Positions 52,864 through 61,506 are shown, counted from the first letter of the stretch. The stretch: 64,000 bases of DNA from Paenalcaligenes sp021793095 (GCA_027317645.1 DAHVQS010000002.1:1-64000), one strand, 5' to 3'. Notes: generated from the letters alone by a model not told the origin. Made by a program: numbers and translations.

Positions 52864-53253
52864 TTAGGGAATTACTGCGATGGCCTCAACCTCAAATTGA
52901 GCCCCCTTGGGTAGGCTCGCAACGCCGATGGTGGACCGAGCTGGGAAAGGTTCGGGGACCAACTCAGCCATGATGGCGTTGACACTGGCAAACATACTGA
53001 GGTCTGTTAAAAACAAACTAAACTTAACCACATGCTCAAAATTGGCCCCCTCGGCCGCCAGAACTGCTTGTAGGTTTTCAAATGCCTGTCGTGCTTGTGC
53101 TTCAAAATTTTCAGAAACAAGCTCTCCGGTTTCCAAATCGAGTGGCAATTGGCCGGAAACATATAAAGTCCTGCCCTGCGGGGCTACTATCGCTTGGGAA
53201 TACGGCCCAACCGCTGCGGGTGCTTTATCTGTAAACACAACTTTTTTTGTCAT
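52864..53253 (-). CDS. ridA: RidA-family enamine/imine deaminase
   Basis: Hydrolyses reactive enamines formed by PLP enzymes; homotrimer. KAPAAVGPYSQAIVAPQGRTLYVSGQLPL near residues 11-39 and the C-terminal PFPARSTIGVASLPKGAQFEVEAIAVI near 102-128 are the family motifs, with the catalytic Arg in ARSTIGV and Glu in EVEAIAV. Starting at 53253 gives MTKKVVFTDKAPAAVG and 129 residues, the usual length. It lies 65 bp upstream of recG and 135 bp downstream of the cAMP locus. Confidence 0.93.
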   Translation of the reverse strand: MTKKVVFTDKAPAAVGPYSQAIVAPQGRTLYVSGQLPLDLETGELVSENFEAQARQAFENLQAVLAAEGANFEHVVKFSLFLTDLSMFASVNAIMAELVPEPFPARSTIGVASLPKGAQFEVEAIAVIP

Positions 53254-53388
53254 AAAGTCGCTCCAAATGAACATAAAAGTTTCGGGATGATTGGCCTATT
53301 GATGCCGCGTCATGCACCGCTGAATTAAGTGCTCTAGTGTAAGCCAAAACCATGGCCTGAGTATAATGCCTCGTGACGGCAAACGACA

Positions 53389-54903
53389 TCATAAACCGAA
53401 CCAACTGCGAATATTGCCCAGCAAGCGCTGTTTCTCGAGTGGCTGCGGAGCAGCATGAATATTGTCCTGCAGCTCTTCGAGCTCTTGGGTACGCGCACTC
53501 AAGAGCTCAGCCATTGATTCGGCCAACTCGGGGCGTTGTTCGATAATGCTGGCGAAACTATGCTTATCAAGCTCATAACAAACGAGGTTTTGTTCAGCGA
53601 TAACGGTGGCCTGGCGCGGTTCGCCAGTCAATAGGCTCATTTCACCAATCACCTGCCCACTACCCAACACGGCAACGCAATGGTGAGTGTCTTGATATTG
53701 AACATGAATGGCAGCCCGACCACTGACCACAATAAACATACTGTCTCCTGCCGTGCCTTGTTCAATTAATGTCGCGCCGCGCACAAAGGAAACTGTTTTT
53801 AATTGTGTACACAGCGCACTCAGCTCCTTTTGATTTAGCGGAGACAAAAGTTTAATTTGCCGTAAAAAGTCGATCTTTTGCGCTTTCGTATGATGTTGGG
53901 TGGCAGATTGAGCCTCTTTTTTGTGCCGCATGGCGATGATGCTGAGATCCTTGTTAGGCGCAGATAAATACCACCCCTGACGTTGAAATAGCGCATAAAG
54001 ATGTTGCCACATGATAGATCGTATGGCCCCTACCCGTCGTGGATCTGCGATCCAACAGCGCAGCGCATAGGTGATCTGACCATTTTCAAAATCCATGACC
54101 TGTACCACCGGCGGCCGTGCGGGTAACGACCCCTCAATACGTGTTTTGACCAGAGTTTGCTGCACAACCTCGACGACCTCAGCCGGTGGCACCGCATACG
54201 TCCCGTAGAAAAAAAGAGTAATGTATCGCCCCGGGACCGTGTGCCCTCCAATAATTTTGACGCGATTTTTCATCAAATCACTATTTGGGATAAGGATTTT
54301 TTCACCAAAGCGTGTCATGATGGCGGTATGTCGCCACTGCACTTGCACCACCTCTCCAAACATGTCCTCAAACTCTAGCCAATCGCCCAAGCAAATAGAT
54401 TGATCTAACTGCAATGCCAAGCCTGACAATATATTGCCCAGAGTGTCTTGCATGGCAAAGGCCAGCACTGCGGTCACCACGGCGGTACTGGTGACGAGAC
54501 TGCTCAGCTCTAAACCGACATCAGACAGCAAAAAAAGCGTCCATCCGACATAGCCAAGCAAGATGATCAGCTCTTCTAGAATGCGCGGTGGTTCAAAGTT
54601 GACCCGAGGTAAGAGCAATCTAAACCAACACAAGCCTACCTGGCGAATCAATACAATGCCCAACACAAAGAGCGCGCTGTAATGAAAAACGCGCGCCGCA
54701 GAGTATAAATCGAATGTCCGTAATAACGCCTCACTGCCTAAACTCAGCACAAACAAAAAGAGCATTAATGCAGTAAATCCAGGCATCCCACGGCTACTAC
54801 GCCGTAATATGATCGGCAAACCACAGGCAATCCCAATAAAAACAATGTAATAGGGATGCCATAGCTGGATAAACTCAGATAACCATTGCTGTAAAAAGGA
54901 CAT
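53389..54903 (-). CDS. MscS-family channel with C-terminal cyclic nucleotide-binding domain
   Basis: 504 residues. Four hydrophobic segments (about 19-34, 41-60, 72-95, 111-130) precede the MscS pore helix and beta domain: VVTAVLAFAMQDTLGNILSGLALQLD near 142-167, then DQSICLGDWLEFEDMFGEV and a following LIPNSDLMKNRVK. Residues about 350-460 form a Crp-like nucleotide-binding domain whose phosphate-binding cassette is GEMSLLTGEPRQATV, with Glu421, Arg430 and Thr433. This is the bCNG architecture, in which gating responds to cyclic nucleotides and often not to tension. It lies 5 bp downstream of an adenylate cyclase gene, so cAMP is the likely ligand. Confidence 0.92.
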   Translation of the reverse strand: MSFLQQWLSEFIQLWHPYYIVFIGIACGLPIILRRSSRGMPGFTALMLFLFVLSLGSEALLRTFDLYSAARVFHYSALFVLGIVLIRQVGLCWFRLLLPRVNFEPPRILEELIILLGYVGWTLFLLSDVGLELSSLVTSTAVVTAVLAFAMQDTLGNILSGLALQLDQSICLGDWLEFEDMFGEVVQVQWRHTAIMTRFGEKILIPNSDLMKNRVKIIGGHTVPGRYITLFFYGTYAVPPAEVVEVVQQTLVKTRIEGSLPARPPVVQVMDFENGQITYALRCWIADPRRVGAIRSIMWQHLYALFQRQGWYLSAPNKDLSIIAMRHKKEAQSATQHHTKAQKIDFLRQIKLLSPLNQKELSALCTQLKTVSFVRGATLIEQGTAGDSMFIVVSGRAAIHVQYQDTHHCVAVLGSGQVIGEMSLLTGEPRQATVIAEQNLVCYELDKHSFASIIEQRPELAESMAELLSARTQELEELQDNIHAAPQPLEKQRLLGNIRSWFGL

Positions 54904-54908
54904 AAAGT

Positions 54909-57179
54909 TTATTTATTATCATGGGTAAAAACAGGATCCCAGTGCGTGGGCTCAGCAGCCTCTATGCGCTGTAAATAAAGATCATACAAAGGATCAGCGG
55001 GCCAATGTTGTTTGAGCTGGTGAAATAGTGCCTGGGCCTGTTCCAAATCACCTTTTTGATAAGTAGCACAGGCTTGTTCATGCAATGCCAATATTTCAGC
55101 CTTTTGGGCACTATGTGCGGTACGGTCTCCCAAAGGTTGGCTAATGATCAACGGCGCCCGACGACCTTTTACCCGCACCCAGTCAACAGTACGATAGCTC
55201 ATGTCAGGGGTTGCTGCGCGCGTGGTATCACTCACTAAAATAGGAATGCCATAATAGCCGGTCAAAGACTCTAACCTGGCTGCTAAATTAACAGCATCAC
55301 CCAGCACGGTATAAGCACGCCGATAACGAGAGCCCATATCTCCTACATTCATCGGGCCGGTATTTAAGCCGATGCCGACATGAAATTCTGGCAATCCTTG
55401 TTGACGGAAATCATCCCGCAATTGCTCTGCGCGCGCTTGCATCGCTAAAGCCGCTTGGACGGCATGGGGCGCGTGTTGATCATCATCCAACGGTGCATTC
55501 CAAAAAGCCATCACCAAATCCCCTACATACTTATCAATGGTTCCTTGGTGTGCAAATATCACCTCGGTAATTGCTGATAGATATCGATTCAGTGCCAACC
55601 TTAGCTCGTTGGGTGCCAGTCCTTCAGAAATTGCGGTGAAGTCTCTGATATCAGCAAACAGCACGGTCATCTCTTTCTGCGTACCTTCTAGGTGCACACT
55701 ATTGGGGTGTGCAATCATATGCGCCACATGCGCTGCAGGGACATACTCACCAAACAGATTTTGGATATGTTGTCGTTGGCGTGCGGTCGACCAATAACCA
55801 GTGATGAGATTAAAGCCCCCAATGCTAATCAAGCACAAAAGTATGAGCGCTATGGGAAGAGCATAATGACCGACCGCCCACAAGCCTAAATTGAGGATCA
55901 AAACTAATGCTACGCTGCCCAAAGTCCCCAAAAGCATTACCCAAAGACTACGCCCTGGCAACCAGATGGCCAGCAGCACACCAAAAAAAACCAGCTGCGC
56001 AATAACGGCCCCATCACTCCAATCAGGCTCAACATAAAAAGGACTGCGCGCATCATCAGGGGCATTGGATTGTTGCCAATAGGCATTGAGAATAGTGTCG
56101 ACAGCATTGGCATGGACCTCGACCCCCGGGAAACTGGTCTGAAATGGCGTGGTGCGTAAATCCGCCAGCCCAAGCGCAGAGGTGCCGATAAGGACCACCG
56201 CACCCTCTAACACATCTAATGCCCCTTCTTCGGCATCCCCTTGTAAGAGGCGCGTCGCCGAGAGTGTAGGAAATGATCCCGAATACCCACGATAAGGCAC
56301 CAACATCTGCCCTTGGGGATCAACAGGGATTTCTAATGCTTGCCCGAGTTGGATCGCCGTGATGACCTCAGTCTGATTGGCTTGCTCTGTTTTTAGACGT
56401 ATCCAAGGTGCTTCGAGAGCTAAGCGCGAGAGTTCAAGACTCAGACCGCTAAAAATACCCTCTTTGTGTTTCATAACTAACGGGAGGCGGCGCACGATGC
56501 CATCACCATCAGGGACAGTCACCACAAAACCATTGGGTGGAAACATATGATTGAACATATCGCGGTTAGCGGTGTAATTTTCCATTTGAATAAGCCCTGG
56601 AAAGTCCTCATCGCTAGACACCTGGATAGGCGCAGGTGGTAGCGCACCCGCATTAAAGCCATCATTGTGGAAAAAAAAGCCTAAAACAGTATCCGCGCCT
56701 AGTTGTTCTGCCAAGATCCTATCGCCATCTAAAGCCGGTGCCAGCTGCTGAAGCTGCGCCTTTAGCTGATCGGTGCTGAGTGATGATTGATCATCAACCG
56801 ATGACGCCTCGGAATGCTGATGCATCTGCTCTAAGATGGCCTCTGCGGCATTATGCCCTGCCTCGGAAAAAACCATATCAAAACCAATCAGGGCAGATCC
56901 CTGCGCCCGTAGCGCATCGATGAGGGCAGCTATTTTACTGCGATCCCAAGGCCAGCGCCCCTCTCGCAACTGGGTAAACTCATCAATGTCTACAATTACC
57001 ACCGGCATGGCGGGCGAGCGCTGAGGCGGCAATAATTGAAAACGCAAGTCATACCAAAGCGCATTCACCCGCGACAACCCACTGCTATGGTGCGGCGCGC
57101 TGGATACCCAAAAGTGGGTGCCCAAGGCGAGGCAAACCAGTACTAGGCCCACAACGCGAAACCGCCATCGATGATACAT
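54909..57179 (-). CDS. CHASE2-domain membrane adenylate cyclase
   Basis: 756 residues. One membrane segment (about 8-26) leads to a periplasmic CHASE2 domain (about 35-385; GRWPWDRSKIAALIDAL and IGFDMVFSEAG are typical), then three membrane segments (about 394-460) and a class III cyclase domain (about 500-685). All catalytic residues are present: metal ligands Asp510 (FADIRDFT) and Asp554 (KYVGDLVMAFWNAP), adenine-specific Lys550 and Asp628 (TVLGDAVNLAARLE), and Asn631 and Arg635. It is therefore predicted to make cAMP, not cGMP. A TPR-like tail follows about 690-740. It lies between fecR and the channel gene. Confidence 0.95.
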   Translation of the reverse strand: MYHRWRFRVVGLVLVCLALGTHFWVSSAPHHSSGLSRVNALWYDLRFQLLPPQRSPAMPVVIVDIDEFTQLREGRWPWDRSKIAALIDALRAQGSALIGFDMVFSEAGHNAAEAILEQMHQHSEASSVDDQSSLSTDQLKAQLQQLAPALDGDRILAEQLGADTVLGFFFHNDGFNAGALPPAPIQVSSDEDFPGLIQMENYTANRDMFNHMFPPNGFVVTVPDGDGIVRRLPLVMKHKEGIFSGLSLELSRLALEAPWIRLKTEQANQTEVITAIQLGQALEIPVDPQGQMLVPYRGYSGSFPTLSATRLLQGDAEEGALDVLEGAVVLIGTSALGLADLRTTPFQTSFPGVEVHANAVDTILNAYWQQSNAPDDARSPFYVEPDWSDGAVIAQLVFFGVLLAIWLPGRSLWVMLLGTLGSVALVLILNLGLWAVGHYALPIALILLCLISIGGFNLITGYWSTARQRQHIQNLFGEYVPAAHVAHMIAHPNSVHLEGTQKEMTVLFADIRDFTAISEGLAPNELRLALNRYLSAITEVIFAHQGTIDKYVGDLVMAFWNAPLDDDQHAPHAVQAALAMQARAEQLRDDFRQQGLPEFHVGIGLNTGPMNVGDMGSRYRRAYTVLGDAVNLAARLESLTGYYGIPILVSDTTRAATPDMSYRTVDWVRVKGRRAPLIISQPLGDRTAHSAQKAEILALHEQACATYQKGDLEQAQALFHQLKQHWPADPLYDLYLQRIEAAEPTHWDPVFTHDNK

Positions 57180-57194
57180 ATAAACTCTGTTTGC

Positions 57195-58043
57195 TTAAGG
57201 GATCAGACAAGCTAATAAATCACCTTCCATAACGCAAAACTCTTGATCATAATCAAACTCTACAGGATCCACGAGTTCATAACCGTCTGGGATCCAGGCA
57301 TATGGGTCATCTGGGACAAACGGATCTACCCCTGCAGGCTCGGGCAAACTGTCTAGGCTCAGCTCAGGAAAGTCCAGCAGGTCTTCTGAGGCAAGCGGGT
57401 CAGAGAAATGTGTCTCAGCAGGCCCTTCAAGAAAATTATCAGTGATGCTGGCAAAGACGGGAGGTTCATCACTCAATTGGGGGGCTTGGCCTTGGACCAC
57501 GATGCCGTTGTGCCCTTCGGGGACCTCGAGCTCGCCGTGATCATTGGTCAGCACCACCTTGCCACGTCCAACATGAACCCGCAAAGTATTAGGTGGATTA
57601 AGCACAGCGATATATTCTGTGCCTCGTATACCAAGGGTGGCAACCGGGGTCTTGAGCTCGTACTGCTCGTGCTTGCTGCTGCCAATCGTGCCGGTCATTG
57701 TGCGCAGCCCGCCTTTGAGCAATCCGAACACCAAGGACCCCTCTTGAGTATCCTCATAAAAATATTCCTCGACAGCAAATAAAGTATCGGGCATTAATGA
57801 CACCAGACCGCCATCACTAAAACGTAGTTGAACCCGCCCATCATTGTGTGTGTTGACTCGATCTGAATTAAAAACGGGTTCTGCTTTGGCCAATGCGCGT
57901 TGACCATGCTGAGTGGATTCGGCGGTGACCTCACCTTGGGCAAAAATTGTGGTTGCTGCCTCTTGTGCCCAGATGCCAGAGCTGCCCAACAGCAGCGCTA
58001 ACGCACTGAGGACTTGGCAAGATATCTGTCTAAAGTAAGTCAT
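57195..58043 (-). CDS. Periplasmic FecR-domain protein
   Basis: 282 residues. A signal peptide is cleaved near IWAQ (residues 24-27). The FecR domain spans about 55-160, with VFNSDRVNTHNDGRVQLRFSD near 57-77 and TPVATLGIRGTEYIAVL near 132-148, the conserved TP-x-A-x-GxRGT motif. The C-terminal third is acidic and Pro-rich, ending with two Cys (DQEFCVMEGDLLACLIP). Unlike classical FecR there is no N-terminal anti-sigma region, and no sigma factor is adjacent. It overlaps the barrel gene by 14 bp and is 15 bp upstream of the cyclase gene, so it is probably a periplasmic input to the CHASE2 sensor. Confidence 0.9.
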   Translation of the reverse strand: MTYFRQISCQVLSALALLLGSSGIWAQEAATTIFAQGEVTAESTQHGQRALAKAEPVFNSDRVNTHNDGRVQLRFSDGGLVSLMPDTLFAVEEYFYEDTQEGSLVFGLLKGGLRTMTGTIGSSKHEQYELKTPVATLGIRGTEYIAVLNPPNTLRVHVGRGKVVLTNDHGELEVPEGHNGIVVQGQAPQLSDEPPVFASITDNFLEGPAETHFSDPLASEDLLDFPELSLDSLPEPAGVDPFVPDDPYAWIPDGYELVDPVEFDYDQEFCVMEGDLLACLIP

Positions 58044-59358
58044 AGCGTAGGTTGACCATGAAAATGTGGCGCTTGTAACGACCCAAGGCCAAGTTAGAGT
58101 GGTTGCGGTAAAACTGATATTGCGGGCGGAGGGTTAACTTTCGGTTAATGGCATAAATAGCGCCTAAATAGGCATCATAAAAAGTATCCCTGCGCCGCTT
58201 TTCAAAACTGGGGTGGGTATCTTTAAATCGACGGCGTTCGACGGCCACCCCACCCTCAATTTGAAATCTAGGTGTGACCAAATACATACCGCCTATCCTG
58301 AGGCCTGCAATATCATGATTGATGTGGGTTGGCGCACGGCTTTTGCTTTTACGGTGTGTGCCCCCATAAAGAGTGGCATAAGCCAAGGCGCGCTCATCTG
58401 CAAAACCTTTCAGGAGACTGGCCCCGCCGATGTAACGCCGTGCATTACGTCTGCTGTTATCCTGAGCATAACGGCTACTGGAGTAGTTAAGTTTACTGGC
58501 TTGAGCAAAGGCACTGAGCTCAGTAGTTGAATTGACGCTATAGGCATATTGCCCAATGAGCGTGCCCATATTTCTAAAATTTTTATTGCGGAGTCGATAA
58601 TTTTGTAATTTGATGCGCGCCGATAATTCATGCCTGTCTACACTGCGCGCCAAGCCCACGCTCACATCGCTGACCAGGGTGTTATATCGAGAGGTTTTAA
58701 AATTTCCACGTGTTGCGATATTACCCTGAGCGGTAAAACGCCATTGCTCATTGATGGGGGTTGAATAGCGGATGTGATAACGAGCGGTCATGACCGCGCT
58801 TTTAGTACGTTGGTGCTCCTTGGGCAACAAATAAACAATGTCGCCATCACCTGGCAGTGCAATTTCAGAAAGATCGGCAGCACTGTTGATATTGCTGTCA
58901 TAACCAAGCCCCACCTGAATATATGAAGACAGGCGTGCGACCTCGCTTTTGCTTTCTGCTTGACTTAACAGGTCTAAATAGTGAGCAATGGATTTTTGAA
59001 TTTCAGGAGATGGTTGCTGCTTTTGGAGGTGCTGAAGCTCTGCCCTGGCATTTTGTTTTTCGCTGAGCATAATGTAGGCGTGGGCAAGTCCGAGCCGACA
59101 CTGCTCGTGATCTGGCGTCACTGCTAAACAGCGCTCGAAGGCCATCACAGCCACGGTGGGCGCATCTTCGTGCAGTGCCGCTGTACCCAGTTTTAAATCG
59201 TAGGCAGGGGTGCCCGCGCGCGAATTTTCTTGAGCCAGCAGTTCGTTGAGGCTTGAGGGGGTTTGAGCTGACGCAAGCGCACATGGCAGCATTGCCAAAA
59301 GTGCTGTAAAACGTAGTTGACGTCGCCTCTTCGTCAACCGTTTATACTTTGTTAGCAT
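58030..59358 (-). CDS. Outer-membrane TPR/beta-barrel protein (Slam/DUF560-like)
   Basis: 442 residues. A signal peptide ends near ALASAQ (residues 27-32). TPR-like helices fill about 50-130 (LKLGTAALHEDAPTVAVMAFERCL, then CRLGLAHAYIMLSE). From SSYIQVGLGYDSNINSAAD near 144 the rest is alternating beta strands with aromatic girdles, ending HIFMVNLRYDLL. TPR plus C-terminal barrel with GYDSNIN resembles surface lipoprotein assembly modifiers, but it could be another TPR-barrel family; no partner lipoprotein is evident. First gene of the cAMP operon; it overlaps fecR. Confidence 0.8.
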   Translation of the reverse strand: MLTKYKRLTKRRRQLRFTALLAMLPCALASAQTPSSLNELLAQENSRAGTPAYDLKLGTAALHEDAPTVAVMAFERCLAVTPDHEQCRLGLAHAYIMLSEKQNARAELQHLQKQQPSPEIQKSIAHYLDLLSQAESKSEVARLSSYIQVGLGYDSNINSAADLSEIALPGDGDIVYLLPKEHQRTKSAVMTARYHIRYSTPINEQWRFTAQGNIATRGNFKTSRYNTLVSDVSVGLARSVDRHELSARIKLQNYRLRNKNFRNMGTLIGQYAYSVNSTTELSAFAQASKLNYSSSRYAQDNSRRNARRYIGGASLLKGFADERALAYATLYGGTHRKSKSRAPTHINHDIAGLRIGGMYLVTPRFQIEGGVAVERRRFKDTHPSFEKRRRDTFYDAYLGAIYAINRKLTLRPQYQFYRNHSNLALGRYKRHIFMVNLRYDLL

Positions 59359-59496
59359 GAGGCTAATTCCATTTTGGGATGATTGTTAAGCTTTGATACA
59401 TCAATTACATCTCACTGATGCTCTTTTTTGATACTTTAGGTGGTAACAAGATTGTAAAGGACTTAATACAACATAAACATTAAGTTAAACCCTATT
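59359..59496. promoter_or_regulatory. Shared divergent promoter region of the cAMP operon and cpdA
   Basis: 138 A/T-rich bp between the barrel gene (minus) and cpdA (plus). TTGAT-AC-ATCAA at 59393-59404 is an inverted repeat, with a further TTGATA at 59428-59433. I find no CRP consensus half-site pair. The region must drive both directions, so one regulator could control synthesis and breakdown of cAMP together. Confidence 0.45.
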
Positions 59497-60321
59497 ATGA
59501 AAAAAGATAAAAAAACCCAAATGGCCTCAGCTATGGCACAAATTTTACAAATTTCTGATTTCCACCTATTTGATGACCCTGAAAAGGAGCTGCTCGGGGT
59601 AAACACTTTTTCAGCTCTAGAAGGCGTGATAGCACATATCAGGGCCCAAGAATTTTCTTTTGATTTGGTGGTGGCCAGTGGAGACATTTCGCAAGATGGC
59701 ACCCCACAAAGCTATGAGCATGCGCAGCAGTTGCTGGCCCAGTTAGGGGTGCCAGTACTTTATTTGCCCGGTAATCATGATCACTTACCTGCGATGCAGC
59801 AGGTCTTAGCGGAGCAAATGGGCTCAGTCTATGAACTCGGTGACTGGCAGATAGTGGCCTTGGATACGCATGTGCCGGGCACCAATCAAGGGTATCTAAA
59901 CGATGAGCAACTACAGATCTTAGAGCAGGCAGTCACCCAAGGGCCCCATCAGTTGGTCGCATTACACCACAACCCCCTACCCATAGGCAGTGCATGGTTA
60001 GATCCAATGATGATCGCGAATGCCACGCGGCTACTTAAACTGTGTGAAGAGGAGCCTTCTATACGTGGTCTGATTTGGGGTCATGTGCATCAAGAAATGG
60101 ATACTGTCTGGGCGCTGGGTCCAGAGCGACGACAGTTGCGACTACTGGCCTGCCCCGCCACCTGCCTACAGTTTGCACCGCGCAGCCAACAGTTTGGTTT
60201 AGACACACAGGCGCCTGGGTATAGAGTGATTGATTTAGGGCCAGATGGCTCAATAGGTACGCAGGTAATACGGGTACCCAATTTAAGCATTACCCCCCAT
60301 CTGAATAGTGGCGGGTATTAA
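59497..60321 (+). CDS. cpdA: 3',5'-cyclic AMP phosphodiesterase CpdA
   Basis: Class III cAMP phosphodiesterase, a calcineurin-like metallo-enzyme of 274 residues. Metal-site motifs are ILQISDFHLF near 17-25 (Asp21, His23), SGDISQDGTPQSY near 61-73 (Asp63), LPGNHDHLPAM near 90-100 and ALHHNPLPIGSAWLDP near 155-170, then GHVHQEMD. LLGVNTFSALEGV and ACPATCLQFAPRSQQFGLDTQAPGYR follow E. coli CpdA closely. ATG 59497 is used; ATG 59521 is possible, as neither has a strong Shine-Dalgarno site. Divergent from the cAMP-producing operon. Confidence 0.93.
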   Translation: MKKDKKTQMASAMAQILQISDFHLFDDPEKELLGVNTFSALEGVIAHIRAQEFSFDLVVASGDISQDGTPQSYEHAQQLLAQLGVPVLYLPGNHDHLPAMQQVLAEQMGSVYELGDWQIVALDTHVPGTNQGYLNDEQLQILEQAVTQGPHQLVALHHNPLPIGSAWLDPMMIANATRLLKLCEEEPSIRGLIWGHVHQEMDTVWALGPERRQLRLLACPATCLQFAPRSQQFGLDTQAPGYRVIDLGPDGSIGTQVIRVPNLSITPHLNSGGY

Positions 60322-60347
60322 GTGCATTCCGCCCTATTAGCATAAAA

Positions 60348-60406
60348 AAACCAGGCCCAACCCGAGAAAAAGTTGATTGTTCAACCCCTGAGTCTAGGCC
60401 TGGTTT
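60348..60406. terminator. Long hairpin between cpdA and fpr
   Basis: AAACCAGGCC (60348-60357) pairs with GGCCTGGTTT (60397-60406), with an inner GTTGA/TCAAC pair (60372-60385). It lies between converging genes and has T-rich and A-rich flanks suited to termination in both directions. Confidence 0.75.
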
Positions 60407-60426
60407 AATAAGTATTGGCGTGGTGT

Positions 60427-61203
60427 TTATTTTTCGGCGAAAGCGCGCTCAATCACATAATCGCCCTGCTGTCCCAAACCAGGGGAAATCTCAAAACCAC
60501 GCTCATCAAGGCATTGAGTGAGGTCTTTGAGCATCGAAGGGCTCCCGCAAATCATGGCTCGATCATGTTCCGCATCTAGGACAGGAAGGCCAATCTTGCT
60601 AAATAGCTCATTAGACTCCAACCAAGCGGTGATCCGCCCTTCGTTACGGAAGGGTTCGCGCGTAACGGTAGGGAAATAAATCAGCTTATCACGTACCATC
60701 TCACCGAAAAATTCATTGTTCGGCAGCTCATTTAAAATATAGTCATGGTAGGCAAGCTCAGTAGCAAATCGTACCCCATGGACCAGCACCACGTGCTCAA
60801 AACGTTCGTAAATCTCGGGATCTTTGATAATGCTCATAAACGGGGCGATGCCGGTGCCTGTGGCCAACAAGTAGAGGTTGCGACCAGGGCGCAGATCATC
60901 TGCCACCAGCGTCCCTACGGGCTTGCGGCTGACTAAAACTGTATCCCCCTCTTTGATATGCTGCAGGCGTGAGGTCAGCGGTCCGTCTGGTACCTTGATG
61001 CTCAAGAACTCGAGGTTTTCCTCGTAGTTGGCACTGACCATGCTATAAGCACGCATGAGCGGCTTACCCTCGACCTCGAGACCCAACATCACAAAGTGGC
61101 CATTATCAAAACGCAAGCTCTGGTCACGGGTAGTAGTAAAAGAAAAAAGGGAATCGTTCCAGTGGTGAACACTCAAAACGCGTTCGGTATTGTATGCAGC
61201 CAT
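60427..61203 (-). CDS. fpr: Ferredoxin-NADP+ reductase
   Basis: FAD enzyme of 258 residues that exchanges electrons between NADPH and ferredoxin/flavodoxin. RAYSMVSANYEENLEFLSIKV-type FAD-binding sequence lies near residues 51-71 and YLLATGTGIAPFMSIIKDPE near 111-130 binds the NADP ribose. MICGSPSMLKDLT near 216-228 is typical. The C-terminal YVIERAFAEK ends with the bacterial subclass form. Upstream lies an 8-bp inverted repeat that could be its operator. Confidence 0.94.
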   Translation of the reverse strand: MAAYNTERVLSVHHWNDSLFSFTTTRDQSLRFDNGHFVMLGLEVEGKPLMRAYSMVSANYEENLEFLSIKVPDGPLTSRLQHIKEGDTVLVSRKPVGTLVADDLRPGRNLYLLATGTGIAPFMSIIKDPEIYERFEHVVLVHGVRFATELAYHDYILNELPNNEFFGEMVRDKLIYFPTVTREPFRNEGRITAWLESNELFSKIGLPVLDAEHDRAMICGSPSMLKDLTQCLDERGFEISPGLGQQGDYVIERAFAEK

Positions 61204-61253
61204 GAGTTTCTAACAATGCAATTAACAGTGATGGGATGATTATAAAAGCGCGA

Positions 61254-61274
61254 TGATTCAGAGGGACTGAATCA
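61254..61274. promoter_or_regulatory. Inverted repeat upstream of fpr
   Basis: TGATTCAG (61254-61261) and CTGAATCA (61267-61274) separated by AGGGA, centred about 61 bp before the fpr start codon. A perfect 8-bp repeat of 21 bp total, consistent with a dimeric regulator of fpr. The surrounding 303 bp (61,204-61,506) hold no other gene. Confidence 0.45.
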
Positions 61275-61364
61275 CCTAAAGCATATATGAGTTTAACCCA
61301 AACCTAGGGTAACCCCTAATAAGGGCCAAAGTAAAGGGATGAGTTAAAAAAACAAAAGCATCTA

Positions 61365-61386
61365 GGGCATTTAGTCAAAAATGCCC
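61365..61386 (-). terminator. Hairpin after hpd
   Basis: GGGCATTT (61365-61372) and AAATGCCC (61379-61386) with a six-base loop. Read on the minus strand it is followed, after about ten bases, by a T-rich tract, so it probably ends hpd transcription. Confidence 0.6.
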
Positions 61387-61506
61387 ATGGCACTAACCTG
61401 TGTAGCTTAACACTGTAACAGAGGTATTGAGGCATTCACTTTGTTTTGGATCATGCTTCGCATCAATTACCAGTTAGCATCGCCGCTATCGCAAATACCC
61501 TATGTG

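Noticed and set aside
59359..59496. CRP-binding site controlling the cAMP operon
   Set aside because: No TGTGA-N6-TCACA-like pair could be found; only TTGAT/ATCAA repeats with a 2-bp centre are present.
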